Assembly: GCA_026984935.1 (NCBI GenBank)
Contig: JALSRD010000060.1
Location: 1-53,147 of the forward strand
Reading direction: 5' to 3'
Origin: Desulfobacterales bacterium
GTDB taxonomy: Bacteria > Desulfobacterota > Desulfobacteria > Desulfobacterales > JALSRD01
Length of the DNA: 53,147 bases
The notes beneath the pieces were generated by a model. It had not been told where the DNA came from, did not search any database, and saw nothing but the letters and a program-made list of their open reading frames with translations. Positions within the stretch are counted from its first letter, which is position 1. The number at the start of each line of letters is the position of its first letter. Both the position numbers and the translations under genes were made by a program. Below, one piece after another: positions 50,009 through 53,147 of this stretch.

Positions 50009-50026
50009 AGGCAAAAAATGGGCCAA
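50009..50026 (-). promoter_or_regulatory. Sigma-54-type promoter of the PEP-CTERM gene
   Basis: On the minus strand TTGGCCCATTTTTTGCC has GG and GC exactly 10 bases apart, matching TTGGCAC-N5-TTGCA closely. It predicts a start near 49999, about 70 bases before the ATG. PEP-CTERM systems often include the sigma-54-dependent regulator PrsR, which fits. Confidence 0.6.
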
Positions 50027-50111
50027 AACCCGGCGGCAATGGATAACAGATGATATCACTCACGCTTTCAATGGGTTGGTGTGCATCGTCAGGCATTTCC
50101 GTGAAGACATA

Positions 50112-50153
50112 TTGTGGCATTCTGGTAATAGACCTGTTACCAGAATGCCACAA
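50112..50153. repeat. 17-bp perfect inverted repeat (candidate enhancer site)
   Basis: TTGTGGCATTCTGGTAA (50112-50128) and TTACCAGAATGCCACAA (50137-50153) flank an 8-base spacer. It lies between divergent genes, so a terminator makes little sense. Its centre is about 108 bases upstream of the -24 element of the sigma-54-type promoter, where activator sites usually are. Confidence 0.75.
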
Positions 50154-50335
50154 AATAGTACTTTTTCATCCTATCCGGTGGGAGTATAGCGAATCTGCAG
50201 GCCATCCGGTCACCGCCGTCGACATACACGGCGGCAAGCTTGACAGTGCCAGTGAGTTTTGTCATGGTGAGCCGGACCGTATGCCGAACATCCATTGAAC
50301 AGAACTGGACAGAACGAATGTCAAAGGGATAAAGC

Positions 50336-52138
50336 GTGGGGCTGGGTCGAAAACTAATAATCTGGGGCAGTGTTTTGCTGATTATGGCGGCCCTTGCCGG
50401 CACCTGCCCGGCGGCCGGCGCGCCGCCGACAAAAACGGTGGACTTTCCCCGCAGCCTGGAAAGCTACCAGGATGCCGGCATGCACAGCATCTGGCTCATC
50501 TTAAAGCACCGTGTGGTCCAGGAACCCTTTAATCTGGTTGCCACGCTCATTTTTTTATGCGCCATCGTCCACACCTTTCTCGCCAGCAAATTCCTGGCTG
50601 TGGCCCACCACTGGGAAACGGCGCATGCCCGCCGGATCGAAAAAGGGCTGGCCGACCCGGACAGTGTCCATCCGGGTGCCGAACTCTTTCATTTCCTGGG
50701 GGAAGTGGAGGTCATTTTCGGTCTGTGGGTGGTCGCCCTGGTGGGCGCCATTCTCTTTTTCTACGACTGGGAAACCGTCATTTTCTATATCACGCGCAAA
50801 GTCAACTTCACCGAGGCTGTTTTCGTGGTGGTGATCATGATTCTGGCCGCCACGCGGCCGATTCTAAAGCTCGCCGAACTCGTTCTGCAGCGGCTTGCCG
50901 ATCTGTTGGGCGGCAGTCTGGCTGCCTGGTGGTTCAGCATCCTGACCCTAGGGCCGCTGCTGGGTTCGTTGATCACCGAACCGGCCGCCATGACCATCTC
51001 CGCTCTGCTGCTCTCCAGGAAATTCTACGATCTGGAGCCCGCACGGAAATTCAAATACGCGACCATCGGCCTTTTATTCGTCAACGTGTCGGTGGGCGGC
51101 ACCCTGACCCACTTTGCCGCGCCTCCCATCCTGATGGTCGCCGGGCCCTGGAAATGGGGAACGCCCTTCATGGTGGCCACTTTTGGGTGGAAGGCGCTCG
51201 TTGGCATCCTGCTATCGAACGCTTGTTATTTTTTCATCTTCCGGCGGGATTTCAGCGCCCTGCAGGAAAAATTCGCGCTTTTGAAGCTCAAGGAGGAAAT
51301 CCAGAAACGGCACATTTTGAAAAAAGACCTGCAGGATGAAATCCGTAAAATGCAGGCGATCGCCGATCTTGAAGGCAGCTTTTCCGAAACCTGGGACAGA
51401 ACCTGTCGCAAAATCAAAGACCGCCTGCGCCAGACGGTGTTCGAACGTATGGCGGATAAGGGCTTTGATCCGGAACTGGTCAAAGCGGCTTTTGAGCAGC
51501 GTTTCGAAGAGATCAAGCTGCATGGTCTGCGCAAGCATATGCCGGCGCTGCTTCCCGAAGAACAGCGTGCGCCTTTTCGCGATCCCGAATGGGATCACCG
51601 CGATGATCCGGTGCCGGCCTGGATCATGGCCGTCCACGTGGCATTCATGGCCTGGACCATTTTCAACGCCCATTATCCCATGATGTTCGTTCCCGGACTA
51701 CTCTTTTTCATTGGATTTTCCGAAATTACGCGCCCTTTTCAGAACCGCATCGACCTGAAACCGCCCATGCTGGTGGGATTTTTCCTGGGCGGCCTGGTGA
51801 TCCACGGCGGCGTCCAGGGGTGGTGGATCGAACCGGTGCTCGGGAATTTGGGCACGGTTGCACTCATGACCACGGCCACAGTACTGACGGCCTTTAACGA
51901 CAATGCGGCCATCACCTACCTGTGCACCCTGATTCCGGGGTTCACGGATGCGTTGAAATACGCCGTGGTTGCAGGGGCTGTCGCCGGCGGCGGCCTGACG
52001 GTGATCGCCAATGCCCCCAACCCGGCCGGCCAATCGATTTTGAAAAAATACTTTAGAAACGGGGTTTCCCCCGGCGGCCTGCTGAAAGCCGCAATCATCC
52101 CCACGGCTATCGTCTGGATCTGTTTCCTGGTCCTGTGA
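50336..52138 (+). CDS. Putative Na+/H+ antiporter (Na_H_antiport_3-like)
   Basis: A 600-residue inner-membrane protein. An N-terminal signal-like helix is followed by about twelve hydrophobic segments in two blocks (about 60-310 and 430-600), separated by a long charged cytoplasmic, partly coiled-coil stretch (about 310-425, LLKLKEEIQKRHILKKDLQDE). The repeated LGPLLGSLITEPAAMT and TAFNDNAAITYLC carry the conserved acidic and Asn residues expected in an ion-transport core. I assign it to the putative Na+/H+ antiporter family on these grounds. The start is GTG with AAAGGGA six bases upstream. It is divergent from the PEP-CTERM gene; ion specificity is not tested. Confidence 0.8.
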   Translation: MGLGRKLIIWGSVLLIMAALAGTCPAAGAPPTKTVDFPRSLESYQDAGMHSIWLILKHRVVQEPFNLVATLIFLCAIVHTFLASKFLAVAHHWETAHARRIEKGLADPDSVHPGAELFHFLGEVEVIFGLWVVALVGAILFFYDWETVIFYITRKVNFTEAVFVVVIMILAATRPILKLAELVLQRLADLLGGSLAAWWFSILTLGPLLGSLITEPAAMTISALLLSRKFYDLEPARKFKYATIGLLFVNVSVGGTLTHFAAPPILMVAGPWKWGTPFMVATFGWKALVGILLSNACYFFIFRRDFSALQEKFALLKLKEEIQKRHILKKDLQDEIRKMQAIADLEGSFSETWDRTCRKIKDRLRQTVFERMADKGFDPELVKAAFEQRFEEIKLHGLRKHMPALLPEEQRAPFRDPEWDHRDDPVPAWIMAVHVAFMAWTIFNAHYPMMFVPGLLFFIGFSEITRPFQNRIDLKPPMLVGFFLGGLVIHGGVQGWWIEPVLGNLGTVALMTTATVLTAFNDNAAITYLCTLIPGFTDALKYAVVAGAVAGGGLTVIANAPNPAGQSILKKYFRNGVSPGGLLKAAIIPTAIVWICFLVL

Positions 52139-52264
52139 CCGGCGGTTCGTAAAAACATCCAAGGGCATGAAACGGCGCAACATCACGATATAAGGTCCAC
52201 GCCGGCAGCTGCCGGGCCCTGGCCGCACGCTGACGGCCAATCCCACCCATTGAAAGGAACGATC

Positions 52265-52867
52265 ATGACGCGTGTTTCAAAATCCGTTGTTCTTATTTTC
52301 ATCGGCCTGCTGCTGGCGTCCTGCGGCGGTACCCGGCTGACAAAGACGTGGCGGAATCCGGCCTACCACGGCAAGATGCTTGCCAACATCCTGGTAATCG
52401 GCGTTTCCGAACAAAAACCGCTGCGCCGCAGTTTCGAAAATAAATTTGTCAACCGCCTCAAGGCCGCCGGGGTCAACGCCCACGCCAGTCACGCGGTGCT
52501 GGCCATCGACGGCAAACTGCAAAAAGATGCGGTGCTGGCGGCGGTGCAAAAACTCGGTGTGGATGCCGTGCTCATCACCCATCTGGTGGATGTCCAGGAA
52601 AGCGAAGTCTATCATCCGGCCCAGGTTCACGGCTTTTACGACTACTACGGCCGCATCTATCATTACGCACACCGCCCGGGATACACCACCACGCACGTGA
52701 AAGTGGCTCTGGAGACCAGCCTCTACGATGTGAAAACCAACGATCTGGTCTGGTCGGCCGATTCGAAAACCGTCAATCCGGGCTCGAAAATGGAAATGTT
52801 CGACAATGTGATCGATGCGGTGGTCAGGGATCTGCAGAAACAAAACCTCCTTCCGGCATCGAAATAG
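52265..52867 (+). CDS. Lipoprotein of unknown function
   Basis: A 200-residue exported lipoprotein. The N terminus has a signal with the lipobox LLASC, followed by GGTRLTKTWRNPAYHGKMLANILVIGV. The body resembles the DUF4136-type lipoproteins (SFENKFVNRLKAAGV, a variable loop rich in Tyr and His around 110-140, then LETSLYDVKTNDLVWSADS). The start at 52265 follows AAAGGA; an ATG at 52250 is upstream of the site. It lies 126 bases after the antiporter on the same strand. Function is unknown. Confidence 0.85.
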   Translation: MTRVSKSVVLIFIGLLLASCGGTRLTKTWRNPAYHGKMLANILVIGVSEQKPLRRSFENKFVNRLKAAGVNAHASHAVLAIDGKLQKDAVLAAVQKLGVDAVLITHLVDVQESEVYHPAQVHGFYDYYGRIYHYAHRPGYTTTHVKVALETSLYDVKTNDLVWSADSKTVNPGSKMEMFDNVIDAVVRDLQKQNLLPASK

Positions 52868-53147
52868 CGCTTCATCCTGGAATCCGCCGCCACAACCGGT
52901 AAAGCCATCCGGTTTGGCGTATTCCAAATTTTCTACCTGAATTTTGCAAGCGTCGCGTTTGCCGCCTATACAAGGCGCAGGGCATGCAGCTGTAGTGTAC
53001 AGACGCAAATGCCCTGCGACACAGTAGATGCGGTAAAATCGGCGCTCCCGCAGGGCAGACAATTTTGAAGTCAAAATGGAAGGTTTCCGAACATACCAAT
53101 GACGCTAGAAAATATCGCGCTTCATCCATAGACAACCATGAGAGAAC
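52868..53147. repeat. Structured intergenic end region, possible dispersed repeat
   Basis: No convincing gene. At 52976-52985 CGCAGGGCAT and at 53009-53018 ATGCCCTGCG form 10-bp arms, with CTGTA-GTG-TACAG nested inside, and a further CGCAGGGCA-like copy follows near 53049. Short frames on both strands lack ribosome-binding sites. It looks like a dispersed intergenic element; that it is repeated elsewhere is a guess. Confidence 0.4.

Larger units (their letters stand above)
49931..50335. other. Divergent regulatory region between PEP-CTERM and antiporter genes
   Basis: About 405 bases without a gene, holding the sigma-54-type promoter, the palindromes and the 17-bp inverted repeat listed separately. 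A weak TTGACA at 50240-50245 with CATGGT 17 bases on may serve the antiporter gene. Confidence 0.6.

Noticed and set aside
52872-53135. Minus-strand 87-codon frame at the window end
   Set aside because: No ribosome-binding site, it runs through inverted repeats and unusual Cys/Arg composition; more likely repeat DNA than a gene.
1-53147. CRISPR arrays, tRNA/rRNA genes, insertion sequences, prophage or attachment sites
   Set aside because: I looked for regularly spaced repeats, cloverleaf-like intergenic segments, transposase or integrase proteins and terminal repeats and saw none.

Overview
The window is about 53 kb of a high-GC, gene-dense bacterial chromosome with no rRNA, tRNA, CRISPR array or insertion sequence that I could recognise. 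Gene content points to an anaerobic, sulfate-reducer-like member of the Desulfobacterota (Desulfobacteraceae/Desulfosarcina type). The indicators are a TmcA-like acidic tetraheme cytochrome c3, heterodisulfide-reductase-like Fe-S proteins, a MetV-like subunit of the Wood-Ljungdahl methylene-H4folate reductase, PerR/rubrerythrin/rubredoxin oxygen defence, TAXI-TRAP transport, an NDP-forming acyl-CoA synthetase, duplicated MoeA and a PEP-CTERM surface protein. The placement is inferred from gene content only.

Layout. 0.2-5 kb: htpG, a small unknown gene, then perR, rubrerythrin and a CX4C rubredoxin. 4.7-7.6 kb (minus): NUDIX hydrolase, small membrane protein, alpha/beta hydrolase, RNase D. 7.7-10 kb: thrS and a VanZ-like gene. 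10-18.7 kb (minus): a long same-strand run, in transcription order a HdrD-like Fe-S reductase, trkH, trkA, metV, a cytochrome-b-like membrane protein, a two-cluster Fe-S protein, tetraheme cytochrome c3 and an MscS channel. 19-21.3 kb (minus): CoA-disulfide-reductase-like enzyme, universal stress protein, YjbQ. 21.5-25.5 kb: hrpA. 25.5-26.3 kb: glycosyltransferase. 26.5-34 kb: crotonase, NDP-forming acyl-CoA synthetase, TAXI receptor, fused TRAP permease, a second stress protein and a DUF1566 protein. 34.2-37.6 kb (minus): AmrS-like radical SAM enzyme, methyltransferase, DEAD-box helicase. 37.9-45 kb: two moeA genes (the second fused to a binding-protein domain), archease, rtcB, uppP and an MFS transporter. 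45-48.6 kb: epmA, a J-domain protein, a small membrane protein and fabH. 49-52.9 kb: a PEP-CTERM gene with a tiny Arg-rich gene and a terminator, a divergent Na+/H+ antiporter and a lipoprotein. The end of the window is a structured, probably repetitive intergenic stretch.

The most important observation is that the HdrD-like gene at 17365-18687 is interrupted by one in-frame TGA exactly where a Cys is expected (N-T-E-[TGA]-G-H). A strong stem-loop with a G-rich apical loop begins 16 nt after the TGA. This is the signature of a bacterial selenoprotein with its bSECIS, and conventional gene calling would split it into two false genes. The next most interesting is the four-gene set metV - membrane cytochrome b - Fe-S protein - periplasmic cytochrome c3, which looks like a transmembrane electron route connecting periplasmic cytochromes with methylene-H4folate reductase. 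A third is the regulatory region at 49.97-50.16 kb, with a sigma-54-type promoter, overlapping palindromes and a 17-bp perfect inverted repeat at enhancer distance, in front of the PEP-CTERM gene.
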